Source: Anaerovirgula multivorans (GTDB taxonomy: Bacteria; Bacillota; Clostridia; Peptostreptococcales; Natronincolaceae). From it: a DNA stretch of 64,000 bases. Position 1 is the first letter of the stretch. Every line of letters starts with the position of its first letter. The translations under genes were made by a program, and so were the position numbers. Shown one piece after another: positions 32,135 through 41,180 of this stretch. The stretch lies in contig NZ_FZOJ01000003.1 of NCBI RefSeq assembly GCF_900188145.1, positions 62,001 to 126,000 on the forward strand, read 5' to 3'. The notes below the pieces were generated by a model. That model ran no database searches. It had not been told where the DNA came from and was given only the letters and a program-made list of their open reading frames with translations.

Positions 32135-34027
32135 TCACGTTTTTTTCTTTTTCCTCCATAAAGTAGTTCGATCAATCCCTAAAACATTACAGATTTCTTG
32201 TTTTGAATTGTTATATTTACTTGAAATATAATCGATATATTTGCTTTCCAGCTCTTTTAAAGTGTGTTCCTCGTCAAATATGTTGCTTCTATTTGCAGTT
32301 AGTATGTCTGCACCCTCTGAATCAGATTCTAAAATGTTCTCCAATCTCATCTCATTTCCATCACAGGTTATAACCGCTCTCTCAATCATACCTTGAAGCT
32401 CCCTAACATTGCCTTCATAATTAAAACATTCTAAATATTCTAGAGCATCAGATGAAATGCCAATTGTATCCTTTCCATATTCACCACAATATAAATCAAT
32501 GAAATAACTGGTTAGTACTTTAATATCTTCTTTACGTTCATTCAATGAGGGAATATTCAAGGATAATATATTGATTCTAAACAAAAGATCTCGTCTAAAC
32601 CCTCCATCCAATACCATTGTCTTTAAGTCTCTGTTGGTAGCGCATATTATTCTTACATCTACTGGAATTACTTTATCATCCCCTACACGCATTACCTCTC
32701 TTTCCTGTATAACACGAAGAAGTCTGGCCTGTAGATCAAGGGGTAACTCACTGATTTCGTCTAAAAAAATGGTTCCCTTATGAGCCATTTCAAATATACC
32801 TGGCTTTCCACCTTTTTTTGCACCAGTAAATGCTCCCTCTACATATCCAAATAATTCACTCTCAATTAAATTAACAGGTAGTGCAGCACAGTTTATAGGC
32901 ACAAAGGGACCTGTCCTCCTTTTGCTTGTATTATGAATAGACTGTGCAAAAATTTCTTTCCCAACTCCACTGGGTCCACTTATAAGCACCGAAGAATCAT
33001 ACTCACCATAAGTACGGGCTCTTTTTATGCATCTTTGCATAATACTACTTTTATGAATAATATCTTGAAAGGTATATTTAGCTACAAACCCCTTTTTACT
33101 TAATTCCAAACGAATTTTTTTCTCCAAACTCTGAATCTTTGTTATATCCTGAAAGGTTATAATACTCCCGGTATCATCACCATCTACAAATATAGGTACA
33201 TGGTTTAGAGCTAGTTTAGTATTACCTAGATCATATATTGAATCTACCTTAATAGAACGAGAACCTACTAATTTACTTATTTCATTATCCTTAATGACTT
33301 GAGAGATCAGCTGCCCTTTAGCCTTTTCCTTTGTTTTCCCCAACATATTTTCTGCATTTCGATTAAACACAGTAATACGTCCATCCTTGTCCGTGGCGAT
33401 AACTCCATCGCTAGTATAGTCAATTACTGCCATAAACCGCTGCATACGATCACTTTCTGCCTGGGCTGCTTTTAGTACACGAATAGCCTCCTTCATAGCA
33501 CTAAGAACAGCTTCTTCTCCAGATTCTATAAGTAAACTCTTACACCCACACTTTGGAGCAATACGATTAACAACGGTGTCACCAACTACAACCTTGACCC
33601 CTTGTTCTACACATTCCCTGATCCGTGCCTCTACGGAATCAGTATTGTCTAGAGTTATCTTAATAACATCCATATCAGAAAAAAGTTCTTCAATAATATC
33701 ATATCCTTTAATTACATTTCGATATCCAATAATGGCTAAAGGCTCTTTAATTTGACGAGTCAGTTTGAAACTTTTTAATATATCAAAGGCTGTTAATCCA
33801 ACTTCTACAACAGGAACATCCACTTCCTTTAGTATAAGATTATATGTTCCACCCCTAGAAATCAACACTCTGGTTCCATTATCTACAGCTAATCTTGCCT
33901 TTTCCACACCTTCTTCAAGGTCACCCATCTCTACGTCAATTTCTTCAAATCCATGGATTTTAATTAAATGCTTAGCAGTTTTATAAAGATCTTCAAAAGG
34001 TGAAACAAATAGTATATCCTTTTTCAT
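32135..34027 (-). CDS. Sigma-54-dependent activator, PrpR-N / PAS / AAA+ / Fis-HTH
   Basis: A 630-aa protein starting at the ATG that directly precedes the first domain; an ATG 45 bp further upstream has no ribosome site. Domains in order: PrpR-type N-terminal sensor (~1-180, ILFVSPFEDLY... to VGDTVVNRIAPKCG), PAS (~195-310, FMAVIDYTSDGVIATDKDGRI), and AAA+ (~330-560) with Walker A SGPSGVGKEIFAQ, the sigma-54 loop GAFTGAKKG and Walker B GTIFLDEISELP. A C-terminal Fis-type helix-turn-helix follows (~600-630, ICNVLGIDRTTLWRKKKK). It should sense a pathway metabolite and open the promoter at 31925. It lies directly upstream on the same strand. Confidence 0.92.
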   Translation of the reverse strand: MKKDILFVSPFEDLYKTAKHLIKIHGFEEIDVEMGDLEEGVEKARLAVDNGTRVLISRGGTYNLILKEVDVPVVEVGLTAFDILKSFKLTRQIKEPLAIIGYRNVIKGYDIIEELFSDMDVIKITLDNTDSVEARIRECVEQGVKVVVGDTVVNRIAPKCGCKSLLIESGEEAVLSAMKEAIRVLKAAQAESDRMQRFMAVIDYTSDGVIATDKDGRITVFNRNAENMLGKTKEKAKGQLISQVIKDNEISKLVGSRSIKVDSIYDLGNTKLALNHVPIFVDGDDTGSIITFQDITKIQSLEKKIRLELSKKGFVAKYTFQDIIHKSSIMQRCIKRARTYGEYDSSVLISGPSGVGKEIFAQSIHNTSKRRTGPFVPINCAALPVNLIESELFGYVEGAFTGAKKGGKPGIFEMAHKGTIFLDEISELPLDLQARLLRVIQEREVMRVGDDKVIPVDVRIICATNRDLKTMVLDGGFRRDLLFRINILSLNIPSLNERKEDIKVLTSYFIDLYCGEYGKDTIGISSDALEYLECFNYEGNVRELQGMIERAVITCDGNEMRLENILESDSEGADILTANRSNIFDEEHTLKELESKYIDYISSKYNNSKQEICNVLGIDRTTLWRKKKKT

Positions 34028-34238
34028 GTTTAATCCATCAACTCCTACATAAACATTGTGATTTGACCTCATTTAATGTTAAATTTCATAGGTTGTCCTC
34101 AACTAATCCAGTTCCAAGTAAAATCTTTAGAGGAAAAGATTAAAGCAGCGTAAGCTGATTTGATGAAAGTCCAATGACTTTCCACAAAAGCAACACTTTT
34201 TTCCATCTCTTTCGTAGATGCAAGTCTTATGTAATTTT

Positions 34239-34643
34239 TTAGGCCTCATCCTCAATTATTTCTCCCAGCACTTGTGCTACTGCCAGAACAATGGATTTGC
34301 ATTTTTCCTCTTCATTATGACGATACTTTTCTTTTAACAGTTTGCAGTTGTTGGTTCCTAGCCTTTTTTCAACCCTATCGAATAGCTTTACTACGAGGTT
34401 TTTGATTTTTTCTCCCTCATGAGCTCTATCCTCTACAAACATAATACTCAGTGCCGCAATAGCTCCAGTGACAGCACCACAGGTTTCTTCTATCGCCATA
34501 CCGCCCCCAAAGCCTGCCATCGTCTTTAAGGTATCCTTTGTAAGATGCAAATCGTAAGCTTCATTAGCCGCATATAAAATGCTTTCTGCACAGTTTAAAT
34601 CGTATCCAGAATTATAGTACTTTTCTACCTTTTCCTTTAACAT
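34239..34643 (-). CDS. C_GCAxxG_C_C family redox/metal protein
   Basis: A 134-aa protein with the family's spaced cysteines: DLNCAESIL (~residue 18), the motif ETCGAVTGAIAALS (~55-65) and NNCKLLKEKY (~99), then a late Cys in EKCKSIV. The conserved C-GCAxxG core reads C-G-A-V-T-G here, so it is close but not perfect. Members are small proteins, some fused to or near redox enzymes, with no proven function. A GGGGAGAG site precedes the start. It is a single gene between the activator and the glycine cleavage operon. Confidence 0.85.
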   Translation of the reverse strand: MLKEKVEKYYNSGYDLNCAESILYAANEAYDLHLTKDTLKTMAGFGGGMAIEETCGAVTGAIAALSIMFVEDRAHEGEKIKNLVVKLFDRVEKRLGTNNCKLLKEKYRHNEEEKCKSIVLAVAQVLGEIIEDEA

Positions 34644-34865
34644 ACTGCTCTCTCCCCTTTGTTAAATATTTTAAGAAGTAACAACTTTACAGTGTATCCC
34701 CTCAAAGTCACTTTATTAATTCTATTTGATCTTTCCGTATCTTCACTTCTCAGAAGAACCAAAGCTTTTTATATTCCGCATCCTTAAGAATCCTTCATCT
34801 TTGTCTCATGTCTTTTTTTCTTATCCATATTATATCACAATCTAAGACACTTATTATTGATTCCT

Positions 34866-36332
34866 TTACTGCTCTTTATTTTTTTCCCATTTCAATGTAA
34901 GATTCTTAACCGCCTTAGCCTCATCAACTCTTCTTACATGTGTAGTATAAGGTGCATTTTTCAATACTTCAGGATTTTCTTCTGCCTCTTCAGCAATTCT
35001 AATCATTGCATCTATAAACCGATCTATGGTTTCTAAACCTTCGGTCTCTGTAGGTTCTATCATGATAGCTTCTTTTATAATCAAGGGGAAATAAATTGTG
35101 GGAGGATGATATCCATAGTCCAACAGGCGTTTTGCTATATCCATGGTTGATATCTCACCTTTATACTTGGTAATGCCTCCTAAAACAAACTCGTGCTTAC
35201 ATACTCGATCTATAGGTAAATAATAATGATTTTTAAGTTTATTCATCATATAGTTTGCATTAAGAACAGCCTTTTCACTGACCTCCCTCAAGCCAGCTGC
35301 CCCCATCGTTAGTATATAGGCATAGGCTTTAATCACAACTCCAAAATGCCCATAGAAGCTCTTCATCTTACCAATGGTATGAGACCGATTATAATCTAGT
35401 ATATAAGTATCCTCTTTTTTCTCTACCACAGGTACTGGAAGATACTTGATCAGTTTATCCTTCACACCCACAGGACCACTTCCTGGACCACCACCTCCGT
35501 GAGGTGTAGCAAAGGTTTTGTGTAAATTAAAATGCATCACATCAAAGCCCATATCTCCAGGTCGTGTAATTCCCATAATAGCGTTCATATTGGCGCCATC
35601 ATAATAGAGTAATCCACCGGCTTCATGAACTAAATTCGAAATCTCTCTTATATTCTCTTCAAAAAGTCCAAGGGTACTAGGGTTGGTTAGCATTAAGCCT
35701 GCAATTTCATCATTTAATACTAATTTTAGCTCCTGGATATCAACTGCACCATTTTGGTCTGACTTAATCTCAAGAATTTCAAAGCCTGCTGTAGCTGTGG
35801 TGGCGGGGTTTGTTCCATGGGCTGAATCAGGAACGATCATGATTTTTCTTTTGCTATCTCCCCTATCTTCATGATAAGCTTTGATCATCATCAACCCAGT
35901 GAGTTCCCCATGAGCACCAGCTGCTGGCTGTAATGTAACTTTGTCCATACCGGATATCTCACATAGCATTCTATCCAAATCATACATTATAGCAAGGGCT
36001 CCCTGAACTGTTTCTTGTGGTTGATAGGGGTGAATTCCAGCAAATCCGCTGTGGGCAGCCATATCTTCATTGATTTTAGGGTTATACTTCATAGTACAAG
36101 AACCCAAGGGATAAAAACCTGTATCTACTCCATAATTCTTAGTGGATAATTGTGTAAAATGCCTTACCACATCTAATTCACTTACTTCTGGCAAATCAAC
36201 GTCTTTCTCCCTTAAAAATTCTGAAGGAATCATTTCCTCCAATTCCATCTCATCAACATCACATTTTGGGAGATTGTAAGCAACTCTATTTTTCTTTGAA
36301 ATCTCAAAGATTAGTTTATTATACCCCTGCAT
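34866..36332 (-). CDS. gcvPB: Glycine dehydrogenase (decarboxylating) subunit 2
   Basis: A 488-aa protein, the C-terminal half of the split P-protein. It carries the PLP-lysine region [27 protein letters not shown] (~residue 270) and [13 protein letters not shown] near the N-terminus. With subunit 1 it decarboxylates glycine and passes the aminomethyl group to the H-protein lipoate. The start overlaps the stop of gcvPA (TAATG), so the two are translated together. It is the last gene of the riboswitch-controlled operon. No gcvH follows. Confidence 0.96.
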   Translation of the reverse strand: MQGYNKLIFEISKKNRVAYNLPKCDVDEMELEEMIPSEFLREKDVDLPEVSELDVVRHFTQLSTKNYGVDTGFYPLGSCTMKYNPKINEDMAAHSGFAGIHPYQPQETVQGALAIMYDLDRMLCEISGMDKVTLQPAAGAHGELTGLMMIKAYHEDRGDSKRKIMIVPDSAHGTNPATTATAGFEILEIKSDQNGAVDIQELKLVLNDEIAGLMLTNPSTLGLFEENIREISNLVHEAGGLLYYDGANMNAIMGITRPGDMGFDVMHFNLHKTFATPHGGGGPGSGPVGVKDKLIKYLPVPVVEKKEDTYILDYNRSHTIGKMKSFYGHFGVVIKAYAYILTMGAAGLREVSEKAVLNANYMMNKLKNHYYLPIDRVCKHEFVLGGITKYKGEISTMDIAKRLLDYGYHPPTIYFPLIIKEAIMIEPTETEGLETIDRFIDAMIRIAEEAEENPEVLKNAPYTTHVRRVDEAKAVKNLTLKWEKNKEQ

Positions 36333-37672
36333 TATATCCCCTCCATTATTTCAACTAATTTGTCTATTTGTTTTTTGCTTCTTTTCTCAGTTACACAGAA
36401 CAATAATCCATTTTGTATTTCAGGATAATCTCCTTCAAGCTCATATCCTCCAAGAATCCTATGATTCATAAGCTCTTGGTTGATTTGCCTAGTCTTTATA
36501 TCCCTACTGATTACAAACTCTTTGAAGAAGGGCTTGTTAAACACAGGTTTATACTTGCCGCTTTTTATTATATTCTCTAATGCATAGTGGGATTTTTGTG
36601 TGCTTTGCATAGCTACTTCTTTAAGTCCCTTTTTACCCATAGTGGCTAAGTAAATGGTGGCCATCAAGGCATTTAATCCTTGATTTGAGCAAATATTTGA
36701 GGTGGCTTTAAATCTACGGATATGCTGTTCTCTTGCCTGTAGGGTGAGGACAAAGGCCCTTTTTCCCTCCACATCTTCAGATTGACCTACGATTCTTCCT
36801 GGCATTTTTCTTACCAATTTTAAGGTTGTGGCTAAGAAACCTAGATAAGGTCCTCCAAAGTTCAAAGGAATTCCCAAGGATTGACCTTCCCCTACCACAA
36901 TATCAGCACCTAGCTCTCCAGGGTTTTTTAGTATTCCTAAGGAAATAGGATCTACATAATTGATAAGGAGTGCTTTGTTTTCATGGACAATCTTTTCAAT
37001 GTCTGTTAGTTCTTCTATAACACCAAAAAAGTTTGGATTTTGTAGGATGATCCCAGCTACATCTGTATCCATGATAGATTTTAAGTGGTCAATATCAGTA
37101 ACACCTTCCGTCATATTAATTTCTACAACTTGAATCTTTCTAAATTTCATATAGGTCTGGAGAACTTTTCTTACCTCTGGATGAACAGTTTTCGAAACGA
37201 GTAAGGACTTTCTTTTTTTATTTTCAACCGCCATCATGGCAGCTTCAACACAGGCAGTAGCACCATCATACATAGAAGCATTTGTTACCTCCATACCTGT
37301 TAGATTAGAAATCATAGTTTGATACTCAAAAATTGCCTGTAGGGTACCCTGGCTAATTTCAGCCTGATAGGGGGTATAAGCGGTATAAAATTCCTGTCGC
37401 ATTGCCAAATGCTTTATAACAGAAGGAATGTAATGATCATAGGCCCCTGCCCCTAAAAAACAAGTCAAATTCTCTACACCTGTATTTCTATTACTGAGGT
37501 CCTTCATATGTTTAGCAAGCTCTATTTCAGAAAGAGGTTCTCCTAAATTTAGTTCTCTTTCTAAGCAAATTTCTTTAGGTATATCTTTAAATAAATCTTC
37601 AATTTTCTTTACTCCAATCCTATCCAACATCAGCTTTATATCATCTTTTGTAGTAGGTATATATCTATGCAT
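36332..37672 (-). CDS. gcvPA: Glycine dehydrogenase (decarboxylating) subunit 1
   Basis: A 446-aa protein, the N-terminal half of the split P-protein, recognised by [62 protein letters not shown] and [11 protein letters not shown] chose the ATG at 37672 with GGGGGAATC before it; a start further upstream would overlap gcvT more. It overlaps the gcvT stop by 8 bp and is coupled with gcvPB at its end. It forms a heterotetramer with subunit 2 for glycine decarboxylation. Confidence 0.96.
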   Translation of the reverse strand: MHRYIPTTKDDIKLMLDRIGVKKIEDLFKDIPKEICLERELNLGEPLSEIELAKHMKDLSNRNTGVENLTCFLGAGAYDHYIPSVIKHLAMRQEFYTAYTPYQAEISQGTLQAIFEYQTMISNLTGMEVTNASMYDGATACVEAAMMAVENKKRKSLLVSKTVHPEVRKVLQTYMKFRKIQVVEINMTEGVTDIDHLKSIMDTDVAGIILQNPNFFGVIEELTDIEKIVHENKALLINYVDPISLGILKNPGELGADIVVGEGQSLGIPLNFGGPYLGFLATTLKLVRKMPGRIVGQSEDVEGKRAFVLTLQAREQHIRRFKATSNICSNQGLNALMATIYLATMGKKGLKEVAMQSTQKSHYALENIIKSGKYKPVFNKPFFKEFVISRDIKTRQINQELMNHRILGGYELEGDYPEIQNGLLFCVTEKRSKKQIDKLVEIMEGI

Positions 37673-38774
37673 GTTGATTCCCCCTACGGTAAAATTTTTT
37701 CGAAACAACTGTGGCTTCTAAAACCTTTTTTCTAATCTGAATTTTAATGGGTGTTCCTATGACTGTATATGCTATGTCAACCATTGCTAAACCAATATTT
37801 TTCTTTAGTGTAGGAGCGTGATAACCAGTAGTTACAAAACCAATATCCCGCTCCTCCACTATCACTCTATATCCATGTCTAGGTATACCATTTTCCTCCA
37901 TAACAAATCCTACAATTTTTCTTTTTAGACCCTCTTCTTTTTGCTTTAAAAGGGCTTGTTTTCCAATAAAATGTGGTTTATTGAATTTTACAAACATATC
38001 TAGCCCCGCCTCCAGTGGAGTGATATATTCGCAAAGCTCATTGCCATAGAGAGGCAAAGCTGCTTCAAATCTCAAGGTGTCCCTAGCTCCCAAACCTATA
38101 GGCTTTATGCCCTTTTCTTTACCTAGCTCAATCACTTCCTCCCAGAAAAACTCTGCATCCCTAGGATCTAAATAGATTTCAAAACCATCCTCACCCGTAT
38201 ACCCAGTCCTAGAAATCAAACAGTTTGTACCAGCTATATTTACATCCCTCTTACAGTAGAAAAAGTCTATAGCCGAAAGCTTGGTTTCCGTCAGCTCCTG
38301 TAATACCTCCTCAGCCTTTGGTCCTTGCACAGCAATCTGTGCTACATTTTGAGAAATATTTGTTATTTCAACATCATAGTTTATTGCATTTCCCTTCATC
38401 CATTGCAGATCTTTCTCAGTATTACTAGCATTAATAACAAGTAGAAAGTGATGATTGCTAAACTTATAAACCAGCAGATCATCTACGATTCCACCATGAA
38501 GGTAACACATAGGGGTATACAGAATCTGATCTTCCACCAGTACCGATACATCATTGGTAATCAAGTTTTGAATATATTCCAATGCTTGATTTCCTTTTAC
38601 TTCAACTTCCCCCATATGGGATACATCAAATATACCTCCAGCACTTCTAACTGCCGTATGCTCTGCTGTTATTCCCGAAAATTCTACTGGCAATGCCCAG
38701 CCGGCATAATCAATGATTTTACCCCCTTGTTTCTTATGCAGTTCAAATAGTGCTGTTCTTTTAAGACTATCCAT
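37665..38774 (-). CDS. gcvT: Aminomethyltransferase (glycine cleavage T-protein)
   Basis: A 369-aa protein of the usual length. It opens [29 protein letters not shown] and has [45 protein letters not shown] and the C-terminal barrel with [21 protein letters not shown]. It transfers the methylene group from the H-protein to tetrahydrofolate. It is the first gene of the operon, about 50 bp after the riboswitch terminator. The order T-PA-PB lacks the H-protein gene that normally follows gcvT. Confidence 0.97.
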   Translation of the reverse strand: MDSLKRTALFELHKKQGGKIIDYAGWALPVEFSGITAEHTAVRSAGGIFDVSHMGEVEVKGNQALEYIQNLITNDVSVLVEDQILYTPMCYLHGGIVDDLLVYKFSNHHFLLVINASNTEKDLQWMKGNAINYDVEITNISQNVAQIAVQGPKAEEVLQELTETKLSAIDFFYCKRDVNIAGTNCLISRTGYTGEDGFEIYLDPRDAEFFWEEVIELGKEKGIKPIGLGARDTLRFEAALPLYGNELCEYITPLEAGLDMFVKFNKPHFIGKQALLKQKEEGLKRKIVGFVMEENGIPRHGYRVIVEERDIGFVTTGYHAPTLKKNIGLAMVDIAYTVIGTPIKIQIRKKVLEATVVSKKFYRRGNQHA

Positions 38775-38825
38775 TCGTCCCTTCTCCCTCCTTATTATTG
38801 AAAGTATTCTCTATATTTTTTATAT

Positions 38826-38876
38826 AAAAAGAGGAGCATAATGACATATCAGTAGAATATGCCATTACACTCCTCT
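38826..38876 (-). terminator. Glycine-riboswitch terminator
   Basis: A long stem (AGAGGAGTGTAATG.CATAT / ATATG.CATTATGCTCCTCT) followed by TTTTTATATA on the minus strand, between the second aptamer and gcvT. The 5' side (AGAGGAG) can compete with the aptamer's closing stem. Confidence 0.85.
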
Positions 38877-38880
38877 GTTT

Positions 38881-39053
38881 TTTTAGCCTGAGAGTTTCTA
38901 CACAAATCATGTATTTCTCCTACGGCGCCGATTCCTCGGACTCTCCAGAGTTCCATTAAATAACGATCCTTTTGCCTGAAAGTTTCTATAAAAAGATGCC
39001 TCTTTTTATATTGCTTCTTCGGCTATCTATCAAAAGATATCTCTCGTTATTCT
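38881..39053 (-). ncRNA. Tandem glycine riboswitch
   Basis: Two aptamers follow each other on the minus strand. Aptamer 1 (about 38965-39053) has ACGAGAGATATC, AGCCGAAGAAGCAA and GAAACTTTCAGGCAAAAGGA. Aptamer 2 (about 38881-38955) has CTGGAGAGTCCGAGG, CGGCGCCGTAGGAG and GAAACTCTCAGGCTAAA. These are the class signatures. It should turn on gcvT-gcvPA-gcvPB when glycine is plentiful. Confidence 0.95.
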
Positions 39054-39372
39054 CATTTGGATTATATTTACTTGTAACAAATAACTATGGATTAATTATA
39101 TACATATCAGGAAAAATTTTCAACAGGTTAACTGTTTTAAATTTTCTATCTACTATCTTATCTTTATAGAATTTAGTAATACAGAAAATAACTTACTTAA
39201 TAGATTTCAGTAATGGAAAGTGACATCTTATATAAAAGTTCTATCTTTTAGAACCAATTATTGAACATAATGCCAAGGCTTCCGAACTAAGTTGTCCGCT
39301 AAAAACTAGATCGATTCATTTGCTAAAATCCATAAGACTCCTCAATTTGAATTTTTGTAAAATAAACATAAG
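39054..39372. other. Gene-free AT-rich stretch
   Basis: A -10-like TATAAT on the minus strand at 39061-39066 could start the glycine riboswitch transcript, without a clear -35. Otherwise I see no frame with a ribosome site, no tRNA and no strong hairpin. Confidence 0.4.
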
Positions 39373-39498
39373 TTAATATAACGCAAAAAATCCTTCTCTA
39401 TATTGGAAGATAATATCCTTAGTTTGCATCATATGTTGTATAGTAATCATTATTGTAAAGGTACTAATAACAAGAAAACTCATGTAATTTTTCCTCAT
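39373..39498 (-). CDS. Small membrane protein, 41 aa
   Basis: A 41-codon frame with an AAGGGGGTAATT site before the ATG. A longer in-frame version to 39642 exists but lacks a site at its start. The peptide has a short basic start (MRKNYM), one hydrophobic helix (SFLVISTFTIMITI) and a polar tail (QHMMQTKDIIFQYREGFFALY). This looks like a small membrane or secreted peptide. It is isolated between the riboswitch region and a spore-protein gene. No family is recognised; the ribosome site is the main support. Confidence 0.4.
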   Translation of the reverse strand: MRKNYMSFLVISTFTIMITIQHMMQTKDIIFQYREGFFALY

Positions 39499-39656
39499 AA
39501 TTACCCCCTTAGTCCTTTGTAATTTCACGCTGATACTATCCCTATTAATAAAGCTAATAGATGATTTTATACTCCGATAATAGTTTCTAAATATTTTCAA
39601 CATAATTTGATTATTACTCAAATAGATACCTGTGTTTTCCATTCTCTTTTAGCTAT

Positions 39657-39687
39657 ACATATACTTCTACATATACTTCTACATATA
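39657..39687. repeat. Short tandem repeat
   Basis: The 12-bp unit ACATATACTTCT occurs two and a half times in an intergenic region. Confidence 0.7.
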
Positions 39688-39752
39688 AAACAAATTTCCT
39701 TTGCGTTTTGTCATAGTGTTACATATTTAGATAACTTTTGTATGGAAAAATG

Positions 39753-39789
39753 AAAAAGAGTAGCAAGTACTACCTTGCTACTCTTTTTC
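39753..39789. terminator. Terminator at end of spore protein gene
   Basis: GAAAAAGAGTAGCAAG / CTTGCTACTCTTTTTC stem. It overlaps the last codons of the spore protein gene at 39778, as is common for such short genes. Confidence 0.85.
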
Positions 39790-39993
39790 AATTAGATCTT
39801 TTTCTCCCATTTCAACTAATTTCTTTGTCATATTACCGCCAACTCTACCACCAATTTCAACTTTTTCATTCACTAGAGTATGGTTTTTATCATTAGTAAT
39901 ATTATTTGTTACACCTAATTCACGTGATATCTCTTCTTTCATTTCAATTAACGCCTTTGATGCATTAGGGTCCAATGGTTGCTTTCTAGCCAA
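39778..39993 (-). CDS. Alpha/beta-type small acid-soluble spore protein
   Basis: A 71-aa protein starting at a TTG with GAGGTG before it. It shows the alpha/beta SASP pattern: ALIEMKEEISRELGV, with the germination-protease cleavage region, and the C-terminal GGRVGGNMTKKLVEMGE, the second conserved DNA-binding helix. These proteins coat and protect spore DNA and are made in the forespore, probably from a sigma-G promoter that I did not resolve. The gene supports a spore-forming organism. The middle (TNNITNDKNHTLVNEKVEI) is slightly longer than in Bacillus SspA. Confidence 0.93.
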   Translation of the reverse strand: MARKQPLDPNASKALIEMKEEISRELGVTNNITNDKNHTLVNEKVEIGGRVGGNMTKKLVEMGEKDLIEKE

Positions 39994-40260
39994 AGCGATT
40001 CACCTCTTATTTTAGATTCATCCTTCAGTTATTATTATATGCAAAACTTTATTTTCAATACTTTTTTCTTCTATTACTAACATTACAAAAATACTAAATG
40101 TCATCAAATTGCCAGTCATTTCTCCAAATTATTATTGTTTTCCCCTATAATATGCCATAATACTATTTTTTTCAATCTTCTTCGAAAGCTGTTAAAATTG
40201 AATGGTACAGTAGGCTAGGTCATCTGGTACGATGATATACGAGATTTTTTCAGAAAGGAG

Positions 40261-40437
40261 GTGAAGATTATAAATCATTATAAGCAAAGCTTAAAATTAG
40301 AAATTGAAGACACTAGATTTAGATTATTAAAGCTGATCCAGGAAAAGCAAGATAATTTACTTCATAGCGAAGTAATAAAATTAAGTAAACAGCTAGATCA
40401 ATTATTAGTAAAATACAGTCAGGATAGTACCAAGTAA
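40261..40437 (+). CDS. Spo0E-like aspartyl-phosphate phosphatase
   Basis: A 58-codon frame with the Spo0E family pattern: KLEIEDTRFRLLKLIQEKQ forms the first helix and VIKLSKQLDQLLVKY carries the S-x-x-L-D motif of the second. Family members dephosphorylate Spo0A~P and delay sporulation. The start is uncertain. A very strong AGAAAGGAGGTG site ends in the first possible GTG (40261), which is too close; ATT (40267) or ATA (40270) would be better spaced. It is a single gene. Confidence 0.8.
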   Translation: MKIINHYKQSLKLEIEDTRFRLLKLIQEKQDNLLHSEVIKLSKQLDQLLVKYSQDSTK

Positions 40438-40713
40438 TAAACTAGTAATTGACTAGAAAATGATCTAGTCTACTGTACTTTAGTAAATATAATTACTCAT
40501 AGTTCTTCCCTCAACTACATGTACAGTAGGTTGAGAAATTTTTTCTTCAGTAATGTTAATTAATTGAATTTTCTTAATCTTTCAACGAAATTAAGATGTT
40601 TTAATAAATATTTTGGGTATTTTTACGCTAAAGAAACACTACCTATAATAATTGTGGTAGTGTTACTAAGTAAATATACTAGAAAGTATAGTTTTTTTAT
40701 TATACTAACAAAC

Positions 40714-40905
40714 CTAAATTGCTTTCTCTTCTTTAGACATGCATTCTTTACATATTATATCTCGAGGTCCACCTTTTACATCCAACATCTTTCCACATTT
40801 TTTGCACATCACACAGCACATTGTCATTATTTCTTCTGTCCCTTCACTAACTGGTTTTCCTTTATTGTCATAACCTATTATAGTGCTTTTTTCTATATCT
40901 AACAT
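40714..40905 (-). CDS. Small zinc-ribbon-like protein
   Basis: A 63-aa protein with two CxxC pairs, MCKKCGKML and IICKECMSK (plus an extra CC earlier), that would form a zinc ribbon. The N-terminal part (STIIGYDNKGKPVSEG) may be a short hairpin. A GGGGTGAGGGG site precedes the ATG. It is probably a small zinc-binding accessory or regulatory protein; no family is recognised. It is isolated on the minus strand between sporulation and two-component genes. Confidence 0.65.
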   Translation of the reverse strand: MLDIEKSTIIGYDNKGKPVSEGTEEIMTMCCVMCKKCGKMLDVKGGPRDIICKECMSKEEKAI

Positions 40906-41180
40906 GACCCCTCACCCCTTCAATGTATACTTATTATATTATATGCAATGGAAGCTTTTTTGCTATTCCTTGATGTAAATCCTTTAGAAGTTTTTGTCAT
41001 GGAAGCTACTCAATATTTATAGCTTAATTACTATGTTTTCTTTTATATTAATAGTTGATATGTTAAATGATATTTTACATGAAATAGTTGGAACCTACCT
41101 TTCAACATAGTTTTAAAATAATAAATACTTTTTTATGATATAATAGTCCTAATTATTGATTAAGGAACGGTGATGATCCC

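Noticed and set aside
40564..40902. 112-codon plus-strand frame
   Set aside because: Opposite to the zinc-ribbon gene, Phe/Tyr-rich and low complexity, no ribosome site.
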